64,000 nt of DNA from Staphylococcus epidermidis (GTDB lineage: Bacteria; Bacillota; Bacilli; Staphylococcales; Staphylococcaceae), in NCBI RefSeq assembly GCF_006742205.1, contig NZ_AP019721.1:62001-126000 (forward strand), written 5' to 3'. Made by a program: the position numbers and the translations under genes. Of the stretch, positions 1-8,409 are shown one piece after another. The notes beneath the pieces are model-generated. The model was given only the letters and a program-made list of their open reading frames with translations, was not told the DNA's origin and searched no databases. Each line of letters opens with the position of its first letter. Positions within the stretch are counted from its first letter, which is position 1.

Positions 1-145
1 CGGTGCTCATTTGATTAGTAATGAAGCCGATGAACTAATTAACCACTTTGCAACAGCCATTCGCTTTGGAATTTCAACCAAAGAATTGAAACAAATGATA
101 TTTGCCTATCCAACGGCAGCTTCGGACATTGCACACATGTTGTAA
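1..145 (+). CDS. C-terminal end of a pyridine nucleotide-disulfide oxidoreductase (partial)
   Basis: The window opens inside a reading frame that codes 47 residues and stops at 143-145. The visible tail begins GAHLISNEADELINHF and ends in AAS-DIAHML. It resembles the dimerisation domain of glutathione-reductase/mercuric-reductase-like flavoproteins: a GAHL..... E.I..F..AI..G.....L......YPT..SD pattern. The start, FAD domain and redox cysteines are outside the window, so the substrate cannot be named. A hairpin follows at 234, and the mer genes follow in the same direction behind their own promoter, so this is a separate transcription unit. Confidence 0.7.
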   Translation, partial: GAHLISNEADELINHFATAIRFGISTKELKQMIFAYPTAASDIAHML

Positions 146-233
146 GTTTGCGTTTTGTGAGATGTTTATAAACCACTTTATCGTCTAATCTTGTTATATG
201 ATCTTAGAATCAAAAAGAAAATAACTTTTTTGA

Positions 234-264
234 CAGCCACATTTTTCAACGGAAGAATGTGGCT
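234..264 (+). terminator. Hairpin terminator after the partial oxidoreductase
   Basis: The arms AGCCACATTTTT and AGAATGTGGCT are separated by a short loop. It lies 90 bases after the stop codon and before the mer promoter. The T-run after the stem is weak, so its efficiency is uncertain. Confidence 0.55.
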
Positions 265-394
265 TCTTGGCGTGAAGAGCAGATATCTTTATTCTTAAAC
301 TTCTAAAAAAGCTTATGTGAACACTTGATAAATAAGGTTTTTTATCTGACCTATTTTATAAGATTATTCTATAAAAGAAAAAATAATGTATGAC

Positions 395-426
395 TTGACC
401 GTGTACTATGGTACAGGGTTTATACT
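395..426 (+). promoter_or_regulatory. mer promoter with MerR operator in a 20-bp spacer
   Basis: A -35 TTGACC (395-400) and a -10 TATACT (421-426) are separated by 20 bases. The spacer holds the dyad CCGTGTACTATGGTACAGGG (399-418). A spacer longer than 17 bp that contains a GTAC...GTAC dyad is the known hallmark of promoters that MerR activates by DNA distortion. The site lies 19 bases before merR, so MerR would control its own operon from here. Confidence 0.85.
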
Positions 427-444
427 TTTTATTGAGGTGACAAT

Positions 445-852
445 ATGGAGATGAAAATCAGTGAATTGGCTAAAGCGTGTGATGTGAATAAAGAAACCGT
501 TCGGTATTACGAGCGGAAAGGATTGATAGCCGGGCCTCCCAGAAACGAATCAGGGTATCGAATATATTCAGAGGAAACAGCAGATCGGGTACGGTTTATT
601 AAACGAATGAAGGAATTGGATTTCTCGCTAAAGGAAATCCACCTGTTGTTTGGTGTGGTTGATCAAGATGGGGAGAGATGTAAAGATATGTACGCCTTTA
701 CCGTTCAAAAAACCAAAGAAATCGAGCGGAAAGTGCAGGATTTGTTACGAATCCAACGGTTATTAGAGGAATTAAAAGAAAAGTGTCCAGATGAAAAGGC
801 GATATATACCTGTCCTATTATTGAAACGTTAATGGGAGGGCCTGATAAATAA
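445..852 (+). CDS. merR: MerR mercury-responsive transcriptional regulator
   Basis: This 135-aa protein has the MerR winged-helix DNA-binding domain at residues 4-70 ([20 protein letters not shown], then the GYRIY motif) followed by a dimerisation coiled coil. Three cysteines sit where Gram-positive MerR binds one Hg(II) across the dimer: Cys79 (GERCKD), Cys114 (KCPDE) and Cys123 (YTCPI). It represses, then activates on Hg(II), the promoter just upstream. It is the first gene of the mer operon and the next gene starts 17 bases after its stop. The start has a GAGGTGA Shine-Dalgarno. Confidence 0.93.
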   Translation: MEMKISELAKACDVNKETVRYYERKGLIAGPPRNESGYRIYSEETADRVRFIKRMKELDFSLKEIHLLFGVVDQDGERCKDMYAFTVQKTKEIERKVQDLLRIQRLLEELKEKCPDEKAIYTCPIIETLMGGPDK

Positions 853-868
853 ATGGGGGAAGATTTGA

Positions 869-1222
869 ATGAAAAAACGCATTTCCTTCACCGCTATAAT
901 GACGGTGTTGTTAATCGGTTTAACAGCTTGTGGAGCAGAATCTGATACCGCGAATGAATCAAAGGTTCAAGACATTCAAGGAAATCCAGTCAGCCTACCT
1001 AATGAGAAACCCACACTCATTTATTTTATGGCAACCTGGTGTCCATCTTGTATATACAATGAGGAAATCTTTAAGGAAATTCATCAACTAAACCCGAACG
1101 ATGTTCAATTGATCACAGTTAGTTTAGACCCTAACACAGATACAAAAGAAAGCTTTGCGAAATTTAAACAGGATTATGGCGGGGATTGGCCCCATGTTTT
1201 AAAGATAGGAGTGGAATTATGA
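869..1222 (+). CDS. Thioredoxin-like lipoprotein of the mer operon, short at the C-terminus
   Basis: This 117-aa protein has a lipoprotein signal (MKKRISFTAI, lipobox LTAC, lipidated Cys20) and a TlpA/thioredoxin domain. The active site is WCPSC after the strand LIYFMAT. It should sit on the outer face of the membrane and handle thiols or Hg. Thioredoxins of this class usually run about 40-60 residues further, through a cis-proline strand; here the frame ends at KIGVEL and its stop overlaps the next start (ATGA at 1219-1222). It may be a truncated but translationally coupled form. Gram-positive mer operons, such as that of pI258, are known to carry accessory open reading frames here. Confidence 0.75.
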   Translation: MKKRISFTAIMTVLLIGLTACGAESDTANESKVQDIQGNPVSLPNEKPTLIYFMATWCPSCIYNEEIFKEIHQLNPNDVQLITVSLDPNTDTKESFAKFKQDYGGDWPHVLKIGVEL

Positions 1223-1899
1223 GTTTTTCGTTTCTCTTCATTCTGACCGCTGGAATGGTTGCGGCCTTTAATCCTTGTGGTATCGCCTTGCTTCCTTCTT
1301 ATATCTCCTATTTAATTGGAGGCGAAACAAAGGATCATTCGTTCCGCTATGCAATTTTTAAAGGATTAGGGCTTGGTGGAGCGATGACCACGGGGTTTTT
1401 AACGATTTTTGTATTGGCTGGTTTGTTGATAGGAGGATTGGGAAGCGCACTAACAGGGATTTTTCCGATTCTTTCATTGGTTATGGGTATACTCATTGCT
1501 TTATTGGGGTTGGGCATGCTATTTGGGAAGCATTTGCCGATTAAAATAGGATCTTTTCAAGTCAAGCCAGGGAAATGGTCTATCTATTTTTACGGAATAG
1601 CCTATGCCGTGACATCACTTGGTTGTACCTTGCCAGCCTTTATGTTGGTGGTCTCTGCATCGCTGAATGACAATAGCGTAACGGCCGTGATCATCAAGTT
1701 CATCATCTACTCCCTTGGTATGGGAATTGTGGTGACAGCGATCACGATGGTCTCATTGATTTCACGACAATTGGTACAGAAGTTTCTGCACAACTATATG
1801 GGTTCTATCCAAAAAATAGCAGCTGTTGTGATTTTCCTCTCCGGTTTGTACATGGCTTATTACTGGTATTTCGGTTCTGGTGGCATTTGTACATTTTAA
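1219..1899 (+). CDS. CcdA/DsbD-like membrane thiol-electron carrier of the mer operon
   Basis: I place the start at the ATG at 1219, which has TAGGAGTGG upstream and overlaps the previous stop by 4 bases; a longer frame from 1186 lacks such a site. The product has about 226 aa and six hydrophobic segments. It has the family cysteines in FNPCGIALLPSY (first segment) and SLGCTLPAFM (fourth), the pair that relays electrons across the membrane in CcdA proteins. It is coupled to the thioredoxin-like lipoprotein. The two probably work as a reductant pair at the cell surface, or move Hg thiol adducts; the exact role is inferred. Confidence 0.8.
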   Translation: MSFSFLFILTAGMVAAFNPCGIALLPSYISYLIGGETKDHSFRYAIFKGLGLGGAMTTGFLTIFVLAGLLIGGLGSALTGIFPILSLVMGILIALLGLGMLFGKHLPIKIGSFQVKPGKWSIYFYGIAYAVTSLGCTLPAFMLVVSASLNDNSVTAVIIKFIIYSLGMGIVVTAITMVSLISRQLVQKFLHNYMGSIQKIAAVVIFLSGLYMAYYWYFGSGGICTF

Positions 1900-2033
1900 A
1901 ATCCAACCGATCAGGTGTAACAAAAAATAGATGAAAGATGTAAAAAAGCTAAACGAACAAATTTCAAGTTAGGCTATAGGCCATGTATGTACCTTAACCA
2001 AAGAATAAAATTTTTTTAGAAAGAGTGGTGAGA

Positions 2034-2372
2034 ATGATGGATGAGAATCGCTCGAAAGGTAACCGCTGGGGTGTTTGGGCCTTTTTCGGAATATTATTGG
2101 TTCCTTTATTGGTTCCTTTACTTTGTTGCGCAGGACCGATTCTCCTTGTTGCATTAGGGAGCACAGGTATTGGTGCCCTCTTTGCTGGTGCGACAGGAAA
2201 TTGGTGGTTGACCGGCATTTTTGCAGCATTGGCCATTGTTATGATTGCTCTGATCCTCAGCAAGTTGTTGAAGAACAAATACAATTCTCCTGAAGGCAAT
2301 GGAAAAACAAAAAATAAAACGGATTGCTGTACGCCTCCAGAGAGCGTGGATCGGAAACATGAGACAAGATAA
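2034..2372 (+). CDS. merT: MerT-like mercuric ion transport protein
   Basis: This small membrane protein has about 112 aa. The first transmembrane helix carries a vicinal cysteine pair (VPLLCCAGPILLVALGSTG), the Hg(II)-capturing signature of MerT. A second helix lies near residues 55-77, and a second Cys pair sits in the cytosolic tail (TDCCTPP). It would bring Hg(II) in for MerA. A GAGTGGTGAG sequence precedes ATGATG at 2034; either ATG could be used. It stands 135 bases after the CcdA-like gene and 57 before merA, in the same direction. Confidence 0.8.
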   Translation: MMDENRSKGNRWGVWAFFGILLVPLLVPLLCCAGPILLVALGSTGIGALFAGATGNWWLTGIFAALAIVMIALILSKLLKNKYNSPEGNGKTKNKTDCCTPPESVDRKHETR

Positions 2373-2429
2373 ATATGAGATAAATGTACAGAACTGTCTA
2401 TCAAACTTTAAATAGAAAGAGGGATTCAA

Positions 2430-4073
2430 ATGACTCAAAATTCATATAAAATACCCATTCAAGGCATGACATGCACAGGCTGTGAAGAACATGTAACCGA
2501 AGCATTGGAACAAGCCGGAGCTAAAGGTGTTTCGGCCGATTTCCGACGCGGTGAGGCCATTTTTGAACTCAGCGATGATCAGATCGAAAAGGCTAAGCAA
2601 AATATTTCGGCAGCCGGCTATCAACCCGGAGAGGAAGAAAGCCAGCCCTCTGAAAACAGTGTAGATTTCAATCGGGATGGCGATTACGATCTTCTGATTA
2701 TTGGTTCCGGCGGTGCGGCGTTTTCTGCAGCTATCAAGGCCAATGAAAACGGGGCGAAAGTGGCCATGGTAGAACGGGGAACCGTCGGGGGGACCTGCGT
2801 TAACATCGGTTGTGTACCGTCAAAAACCATGCTTCGTGCCGGTGAAATAAACGGTCTCGCCCAAAACAATCCGTTTACCGGACTTCAAACGAGTACCGGT
2901 GCTGCGGACCTTGCCCAATTGACCGAACAAAAAGATGGATTAGTCAGTCAAATGCGTCAAGAAAAATATATAGACTTGATCGAAGAATATGGATTTGATC
3001 TCATTCGTGGCGAGGCCTCGTTTATCGACGATAAGACGATACAAGTGAATGGACAAAACATCACGTCTAAAAGCTTTTTAATCGCAACGGGGGCTTCTCC
3101 GGCTGTTCCGGAAATCCCGGGAATGAATGAGGTTGATTATTTAACAAGTACATCCGCACTCGAATTAAAAGAGGTTCCACAACGATTGGCAGTGATCGGT
3201 TCTGGCTATATCGCAGCGGAATTAGGTCAAATGTTTCACAACCTCGGAACAGAAGTGACTCTCATGCAAAGAAGCGAGCGTCTGTTTAAAACCTACGATC
3301 CTGAAATTTCCGAAGCCATCGATGAATCCTTAACTGAGCAAGGACTTAACCTGATCACTGGGGTCACTTATCAAAAGGTTGAGCAAAACGGTAAGTCGAC
3401 AAGCATTTATATTGAAGTGAACGGTCAAGAACAAGTCATCGAAGCCGATCAAGTCCTCGTGGCAACAGGAAGAAAGCCGAACACAGAGACTTTAAACCTT
3501 GAATCAGCAGGTGTGAAAACAGGGAAAAAAGGCGAAGTGCTGACCAATGAATATTTGCAAACGTCGAATAACCGAATATATGCCGCGGGCGATGTGACCC
3601 TCGGTCCGCAATTCGTTTATGTTGCAGCTTATGAAGGCGGGATTGTGGCAAATAATGCGTTGGGTCTAGCGAAACGCAAAATCGATCTTCGCTTTGTTCC
3701 CGGCGTAACCTTCACCAATCCATCGATCGCCACAGTCGGCTTGACTGAACAACAGGCAAAAGAAAAAGGTTACGATGTCAAAACATCGGTCCTTCCGTTG
3801 GACGCTGTACCGCGGGCCTTAGTCAATCACGAAACAACAGGGGTCTATAAACTTGTAGTCAACGCCCAAACCCAGAAATTGATCGGGGCGCACATTGTGA
3901 GTGAAAATGCTGGAGATGTGATTTATGCGGCAACGTTAGCGGTTCAATTTGGATTGACCATTGAAGACCTTACGGATAGCTTTGCGCCTTATTTAACGAT
4001 GGCTGAAGGATTAAAGCTTGCAGCCTTGACGTTTGATAAAGACGTATCGAAATTATCTTGTTGTGCAGGCTAA
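2430..4073 (+). CDS. merA: Mercuric reductase MerA
   Basis: This 547-aa flavoenzyme reduces Hg(II) to volatile Hg(0) with NADPH in the cytosol. It has one N-terminal heavy-metal-associated domain (GMTCTGC, Cys15/Cys18). The FAD fold follows ([15 protein letters not shown]), with the redox-active pair in [13 protein letters not shown], an NADPH fold ([12 protein letters not shown]), an FAD-binding [15 protein letters not shown] region and a dimerisation domain. The C-terminus has the vicinal pair LSCCAG that hands Hg(II) to the partner subunit. The length is normal for the one-HMA type. GC use is richer than in the flanking staphylococcal DNA, which fits acquired origin. Confidence 0.97.
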   Translation: MTQNSYKIPIQGMTCTGCEEHVTEALEQAGAKGVSADFRRGEAIFELSDDQIEKAKQNISAAGYQPGEEESQPSENSVDFNRDGDYDLLIIGSGGAAFSAAIKANENGAKVAMVERGTVGGTCVNIGCVPSKTMLRAGEINGLAQNNPFTGLQTSTGAADLAQLTEQKDGLVSQMRQEKYIDLIEEYGFDLIRGEASFIDDKTIQVNGQNITSKSFLIATGASPAVPEIPGMNEVDYLTSTSALELKEVPQRLAVIGSGYIAAELGQMFHNLGTEVTLMQRSERLFKTYDPEISEAIDESLTEQGLNLITGVTYQKVEQNGKSTSIYIEVNGQEQVIEADQVLVATGRKPNTETLNLESAGVKTGKKGEVLTNEYLQTSNNRIYAAGDVTLGPQFVYVAAYEGGIVANNALGLAKRKIDLRFVPGVTFTNPSIATVGLTEQQAKEKGYDVKTSVLPLDAVPRALVNHETTGVYKLVVNAQTQKLIGAHIVSENAGDVIYAATLAVQFGLTIEDLTDSFAPYLTMAEGLKLAALTFDKDVSKLSCCAG

Positions 4074-4154
4074 TGGTTCCTTTTGATTCTAATGCTATGT
4101 TGCAGGAGGCACTTAAAACAATGAAGTGGAGAAAATATAAGGAGGAATAAGCTT

Positions 4155-4805
4155 ATGAAAAATATTTCAGAATTCTCAGCCCAACTTAATCAAACTTTTG
4201 ATCAAGGGGAAGCCGTCTCTATGGAGTGGTTATTCCGTCCGTTGCTAAAAATGCTGGCGGAGGGCGATCCAGTCCCCGTTGAGGACATCGCGGCGGAGAC
4301 CGGGAAGCCCGTCGAGGAAGTTAAGCAAGTCCTACAGACTCTACCTAGTGTGGAACTTGATGAGCAGGGCCGTGTCGTCGGTTATGGCCTCACACTGGTC
4401 CCTACCCCCCATCGCTTCGAGGTTGATGGGAAGCAACTATATGCATGGTGCGCCCTTGACACACTTATGTTCCCAGCACTCATCGGCCGGACGGTCCACA
4501 TCGCTTCGCCTTGTCACGGCACCGGTAAGTCCGTACGGTTGACGGTGGAACCGGACCGCGTTGTAAGCGTCGAGCCTTCAACAGCCGTTGTCTCGATTGT
4601 TACACCAGATGAAATGGCCTCGGTTCGGTCGGCCTTCTGTAACAACGTTCACTTTTTCAGTTCACCGAGTGCAGCCCAAGACTGGCTTAACCAACACCCT
4701 GAGTCGAGCGTTTTGCCCGTTGAAGATGCCTTTGAACTGGGTCGCCATTTGGGAGCGCGTTATGAGGAGTCAGGACCTACTAATGGGTCCTGTTGTAACA
4801 TTTAA
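4155..4805 (+). CDS. merB: Alkylmercury lyase MerB
   Basis: This 216-aa enzyme cleaves C-Hg bonds of organomercurials and passes Hg(II) to MerA. The catalytic residues are visible: Cys99 and Asp102 in YAWCALD and Cys162 in SAFCNN, matching the C96/D99/C159 set of the characterised enzyme. An N-terminal winged-helix region (residues 25-75) is typical. The tail ends in SCCNI, an extra cysteine pair. The start has AGGAGGA 8 bases upstream. A 17-codon frame (4098-4151) ends inside this Shine-Dalgarno and could couple translation. The resistance spectrum is therefore broad. Confidence 0.95.
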   Translation: MKNISEFSAQLNQTFDQGEAVSMEWLFRPLLKMLAEGDPVPVEDIAAETGKPVEEVKQVLQTLPSVELDEQGRVVGYGLTLVPTPHRFEVDGKQLYAWCALDTLMFPALIGRTVHIASPCHGTGKSVRLTVEPDRVVSVEPSTAVVSIVTPDEMASVRSAFCNNVHFFSSPSAAQDWLNQHPESSVLPVEDAFELGRHLGARYEESGPTNGSCCNI

Positions 4806-4976
4806 TCTTAGGCAATTACGCCTGCGTCAATCTTGGCCTTACGATGATGTCCTGTAACCGAAGCTCTATCTAGTGAAACCAATTTTATGGGAAACCAAAT
4901 AAATAAAAAGATCAATTGCTTGTGCCTATATCGGGGAGTTAATAAAGCGAGAAAGTGGATTCTTGAATATAGGAGT

Positions 4977-5005
4977 AAATAAGGTGCCAAAATGGCACCT
5001 TATTT
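4977..5005. terminator. Bidirectional terminator between merB and a convergent gene
   Basis: Perfect arms AAATAAGGTGCCA and TGGCACCTTATTT are separated by AAA. It serves convergent units. The stop codon of the minus-strand gene (5000-5002) lies inside the right arm. Confidence 0.85.
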
Positions 5006-5515
5006 AAAATATGTAACGCCAAGGTCTGCCGTATTATATTGCATTGGAAAAAGAAAACCTTCTGTATAAGGAGATGTTATATGATATTTGGTAAACTGTT
5101 CGGCAGTTTGGGCGTAGAAAGCTTTTGCTCCTTGAACATCACGTTTGCCAGTTACAATGTCATTTAACAAGTTTAAAGATAAAAAATTCATCGCTTCCTC
5201 ATGACACTTTGCTGATGCCTCACCTGTAGTTCGATCTAAGTAGACACTTCCATCAAAAGCGGCAATCGCATCATATAAGTGTACGGGCACTTTATAATCG
5301 ATGGTCTGCTTAAGGAAATCAAGGTGAGGGGTAGGGAAGTTATGAGGGACTGGATCCTTATATACTATCGTGCGTTTCCATGGCCCGCTATTGTACCAAA
5401 TTAATCGTCTCATTGTTGCTTCCTGGGGATATCCATACTTACTAATTATGGTTTTTGCCCCTTCCAACGGTGGTCCCTGCCAATAGGACAAAATGTGATT
5501 TAAATGACTATCCAT
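5000..5515 (-). CDS. Hypothetical protein next to the mer operon
   Basis: I do not recognise this family. The start is best placed at the ATG at 5515, 8 bases after AGGAGG; an upstream in-frame ATG at 5548 lacks such a site. The product has 171 aa, is soluble and has no signal peptide. It is rich in aromatic residues and proline, with features such as YWQGPP, WYNSGPWKRT and TSPYTEGF. It converges on merB across a shared terminator, and its base composition is like the mer block, so it probably travelled with it. Confidence 0.7.
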   Translation of the reverse strand: MDSHLNHILSYWQGPPLEGAKTIISKYGYPQEATMRRLIWYNSGPWKRTIVYKDPVPHNFPTPHLDFLKQTIDYKVPVHLYDAIAAFDGSVYLDRTTGEASAKCHEEAMNFLSLNLLNDIVTGKRDVQGAKAFYAQTAEQFTKYHITSPYTEGFLFPMQYNTADLGVTYFK

Positions 5516-5753
5516 TGCCATACCTCCTAAACATTTGCCTAAAAGCATTGTATGCCCAATAAATGAATTTTAGGTAAATGTATATTTAATGATCGGCAGA
5601 TTGCAGTAAATAACGAATGCCTGCAATGCAATTAACATGGGATTTAACACTGGACAGTAATTTTTTTGCTGGGATTTTGCTATCAGATAGCTTTTCTTAG
5701 TGATGATAGGATATGTTGACCAAATTGGCCGTGAGATTGGAGGGGTGGTTTTT

Positions 5754-6266
5754 ATGGTTAGTTGTTGTTCAATCGATCCATACACTGAATTCGAAGTCAT
5801 TATTATTGGTGCCGGGGTGCCGGAGGTTTCTCTTGCCTTTCATTTGACTTCATACGGCATAAGGACGGCACTTGCGGATGAACAGAACGTGGATAACAGA
5901 TTAAAGGACTTTTTAAGAACTTTTCAAGAATTGATTGAGCGCGATTCGGGTATGCCGTGAACGTTACAGGCAATAAAAGAAGATATGCACCTCATCCTTT
6001 TTGACGGTACCATTACCCTTGAAGGTGAACATGCTGTCCGTATTGATGAACACAAAATTCGGGGGGATCGTATGGTCGTACCATTTGATACGTTTAAACA
6101 AATAGGAAAACCTAGAAACCAAAACGACATCCATTTTAAAAACGATCCTTTTCAAAGAGTTACGAATGATTTATGGATCACGAATCCCTCATTGTCAGAA
6201 GTGGATCAAGAACAAATATGGCAGACTGGAGACTATTTTTCAAAACACCTTCAGAACATTGAATAA
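5754..6266 (+). pseudogene. Remnant of an FAD-dependent oxidoreductase
   Basis: The start ATG at 5754 follows GGAGGGGTGG. The first residues give a nucleotide-binding strand (EVIIIGAGVPEVSLAFHLTSYG), a degenerate GxGxxG fold. A TGA at 5958-5960 interrupts the frame, which then runs on without shift to 6266. It yields a second part containing FDGTITLEGEHAVRIDEHK and DRMVVPFDTF. The whole is about 170 codons, far short of a flavoprotein, so it looks internally deleted as well as stopped. Together with the oxidoreductase tail at 1-145, it shows that flavoprotein genes flank the mer block. Confidence 0.55.
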
Positions 6267-6272
6267 ATGAAG

Positions 6273-7062
6273 GGTTCTGTTGCAAAGTAAAAAAATATAG
6301 CTAACCACTAATTTATCATGTCAGTGTTCGCTTAACTTGCTAGCATGATGCTAATTTCGTGGCATGGCGAAAATCCGTAGATCTGAAGAGACCTGCGGTT
6401 CTTTTTATATAGAGCGTAAATACATTCAATACCTTTTAAAGTATTCTTTGCTGTATTGATACTTTGATACCTTGTCTTTCTTACTTTAATATGACGGTGA
6501 TCTTGCTCAATGAGGTTATTCAGATATTTCGATGTACAATGACAGTCAGGTTTAAGTTTAAAAGCTTTAATTACTTTAGCCATTGCTACCTTCGTTGAAG
6601 GCGCCTGATCTGTAATTACCTTTTGAGGTTTACCAAATTGTTTAATGAGACGTTTGATAAACGCATATGCTGAATGATTATCTCGTTGCTTACGCAACCA
6701 AATATCTAATGTATGTCCCTCTGCATCAATGGCACGATATAAATAGCTCCATTTTCCTTTTATTTTGATGTACGTCTCATCAATACGCCATTTGTAATAA
6801 GCTTTTTTATGCTTTTTCTTCCAAATTTGATACAAAATTGGGGCATATTCTTGAACCCAACGGTAGACCGTTGAATGATGAACGTTTACACCACGTTCCC
6901 TTAATATTTCAGATATATCATGATAACTCAATGCATATCTTAGATAGTAGCCAACGGCTACAGTGATAACATCCTTGTTAAATTGTTTATATCTGAAATA
7001 GTTCATACAGAAGACTCCTTTTTGTTAAAATTATACTATAAATTCAACTTTGCAACAGAACC
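6273..7062 (-). mobile_element. IS431/IS257 (IS6 family), copy 1
   Basis: The element is 790 bp, the expected full length. It is bounded by inverted ends GGTTCTGTTGCAAAGT and ACTTTGCAACAGAACC. One transposase gene lies inside on the minus strand. The flanking 8-mers (AAATGAAG and TTATTGCA) do not match, so this copy lacks its own target duplication. That suggests recombination or deletion joined the mer block to the ACME-like DNA here. Copy 2 lies at 18739-19528 in the opposite orientation. Confidence 0.95.
6332..7006 (-). CDS. tnp: IS431/IS257 transposase
   Basis: This 224-aa IS6-family DDE transposase is full length. It has an N-terminal helix-turn-helix (YRDISEILRERGVNVHHST-type region). 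The catalytic acids are in RIDETYIKIKG, VITDQAPS and LIEQDHRHIK. It differs from the copy at 18795 by only a few residues. It performs replicative cointegrate formation, which lets IS431 pairs capture plasmids and resistance genes in SCC islands. Confidence 0.96.
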   Translation of the reverse strand: MNYFRYKQFNKDVITVAVGYYLRYALSYHDISEILRERGVNVHHSTVYRWVQEYAPILYQIWKKKHKKAYYKWRIDETYIKIKGKWSYLYRAIDAEGHTLDIWLRKQRDNHSAYAFIKRLIKQFGKPQKVITDQAPSTKVAMAKVIKAFKLKPDCHCTSKYLNNLIEQDHRHIKVRKTRYQSINTAKNTLKGIECIYALYKKNRRSLQIYGFSPCHEISIMLAS

Positions 7063-7099
7063 TTATTGCATATCTTTTTAGCCATATCACTGATAGGGT

Positions 7100-7122
7100 G
7101 AAGCGTATCATAAGTGATGGTA
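7100..7122 (+). other. SCC attachment-like site 1
   Basis: GAAGCGTATCATAAGTGATGG matches the core that SCC elements duplicate from the 3' end of orfX (GAAGC[A/G]TATCATAA[G/A]TGATG). It lies 38 bases after IS431 copy 1 and about 85 before the first gene of the ACME-like module. The preceding bases (TTTTTAGCCATATCACTGATA) are shared with site 2. Confidence 0.75.
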
Positions 7123-7205
7123 AAAAATATGAGTAAGTAGATGAAGAGTGAAAATCAGATTAATTAATAATAATGTATCAAATTTAAATAAAGGGGTTTT
7201 TAAGT

Positions 7206-7835
7206 ATGAATTTAAGAGGTCATGAAAATAGACTTAAATTTCATGCGAAATATGATGTGACACCTATATCACATTTAAAATTATTAGAAGGTCAAAAGAA
7301 AGACGGTGAAGGCGGCATACTGACAGATAGCTATTACTGTTTTTCATACAGCTTAAAAGGTAATTCTAAAAAAGTTTTAGGTACGTTTAATTGTGGTTAT
7401 CATATTGCTGAAGATTTACTAAAATTATCAAATCAAGATAAATTACCTTTATTTAACCCGTTTAAAGTAATTAATGAAGGTAATCAATTGCAGGGCGTAA
7501 CGAATAAAGGTAATTTAAATATTAATAGGCAAAGAAAACAGTATAATGAAGTGGCTTTACAGCTTTCAAATGCTATTAATTTAATCATAATTTGTTATGA
7601 GGATAATATTAAAGAACCACTTTCAACGATAAAATACGAAACCGATAAATATTATTATAGTGAACCATATGATAGTAAAATAAAAGCAGTAAATACTATT
7701 ATAGGTAATTTGTTTGATAAGAAATTAGTTGAGAAGATATCTGAAATTAATGTAAATCAGAAAATTAGAAAATTTGATTTTTCATTACTCACTAATAAAA
7801 TTAAAAAATATAAGATACAAAATAATTTTGAATAA
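7206..7835 (+). CDS. Hypothetical protein at the att-proximal end of the ACME-like module
   Basis: This 209-aa soluble protein is of unknown function and I recognise no domain. It begins MNLRGHENRLKFHAKYDVTP and is lysine- and asparagine-rich with the AT-rich codon use of staphylococci. AAAGGGG lies before the start. It is the first gene after att-like site 1 and probably forms a unit with the 80-aa gene 14 bases downstream. Genes in this position are typical SCC terminal-region hypotheticals. Confidence 0.7.
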   Translation: MNLRGHENRLKFHAKYDVTPISHLKLLEGQKKDGEGGILTDSYYCFSYSLKGNSKKVLGTFNCGYHIAEDLLKLSNQDKLPLFNPFKVINEGNQLQGVTNKGNLNINRQRKQYNEVALQLSNAINLIIICYEDNIKEPLSTIKYETDKYYYSEPYDSKIKAVNTIIGNLFDKKLVEKISEINVNQKIRKFDFSLLTNKIKKYKIQNNFE

Positions 7836-7849
7836 GTGGATGTAAGCAA

Positions 7850-8092
7850 ATGTTAAATATAGAAGTTAGTATTAAGGATACTCAAGATATTATAAATTAT
7901 TTTATTGAATGTGACGTTAATGATAACTATTATGAAAGTGAGCAAAGAAGCAGTCTCGGAAAGTTAGCTTTAGAATTGGACAAAGTAAGTAATCAGTTAA
8001 ACAATGAAAATATTGAAGATATGAAAAAGATAATTGAAAAAGTAGCAGAAGCAAATAGAGTTATCGCTAAATCTTCTTTAAGAAAAAATTGA
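7850..8092 (+). CDS. Small hypothetical protein
   Basis: This 80-aa acidic protein (MLNIEVSIKDTQDIINYFIE) is probably all-helical in its second half (LGKLALELDKVSNQLNNENIED). It follows the 209-aa gene by 14 bases with GTGGATG before the start, so the two are likely co-transcribed. I recognise no family. Between its stop and the IS3-like element (8093-8409) I see only a small dyad, ACTGTAC...GTACAGT, at 8328-8351. Confidence 0.6.
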   Translation: MLNIEVSIKDTQDIINYFIECDVNDNYYESEQRSSLGKLALELDKVSNQLNNENIEDMKKIIEKVAEANRVIAKSSLRKN

Positions 8093-8409
8093 GTGTTTTA
8101 GTAAGATGATTGAAGTTGATAATAAAATCTACTAATCAAAAGAAATTTTAAATATATATTGAGTTAAAACTTGAAAAACTTATGTCTAAATGAAGAAACA
8201 TCGCTTATACAGGGTATCGCATATTTTGCCTTAAGTTCAAAACTGTCAAACCTATAAATCCTCAAAGCCCCCCCTTTAAGTTCAAATACTATACATATAA
8301 TAGAATCACAACGAAAAGCACGTCATAACTGTACTGTTTATTCTGTACAGTAGGTATTAAACTATTAAATAAGTATAAAATTAAACGAAAGCCAAGCAAT
8401 AATGTAGAC

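Noticed and set aside
1969..2438. Overlapping minus-strand frames of 86-136 codons opposite merT
   Set aside because: They lack Shine-Dalgarno sites and lie antisense to a clear MerT-like gene; they are shadows of richer GC content.
4279..4857. Plus-strand frames of 87-89 codons inside merB
   Set aside because: They lie in other frames of a complete MerB with all catalytic residues.
5958..5960. In-frame TGA in the flavoprotein remnant as a possible selenocysteine codon
   Set aside because: No SECIS-like hairpin or selenoprotein gene is near, staphylococci lack this system, and the protein is also internally short. A nonsense mutation is simpler.
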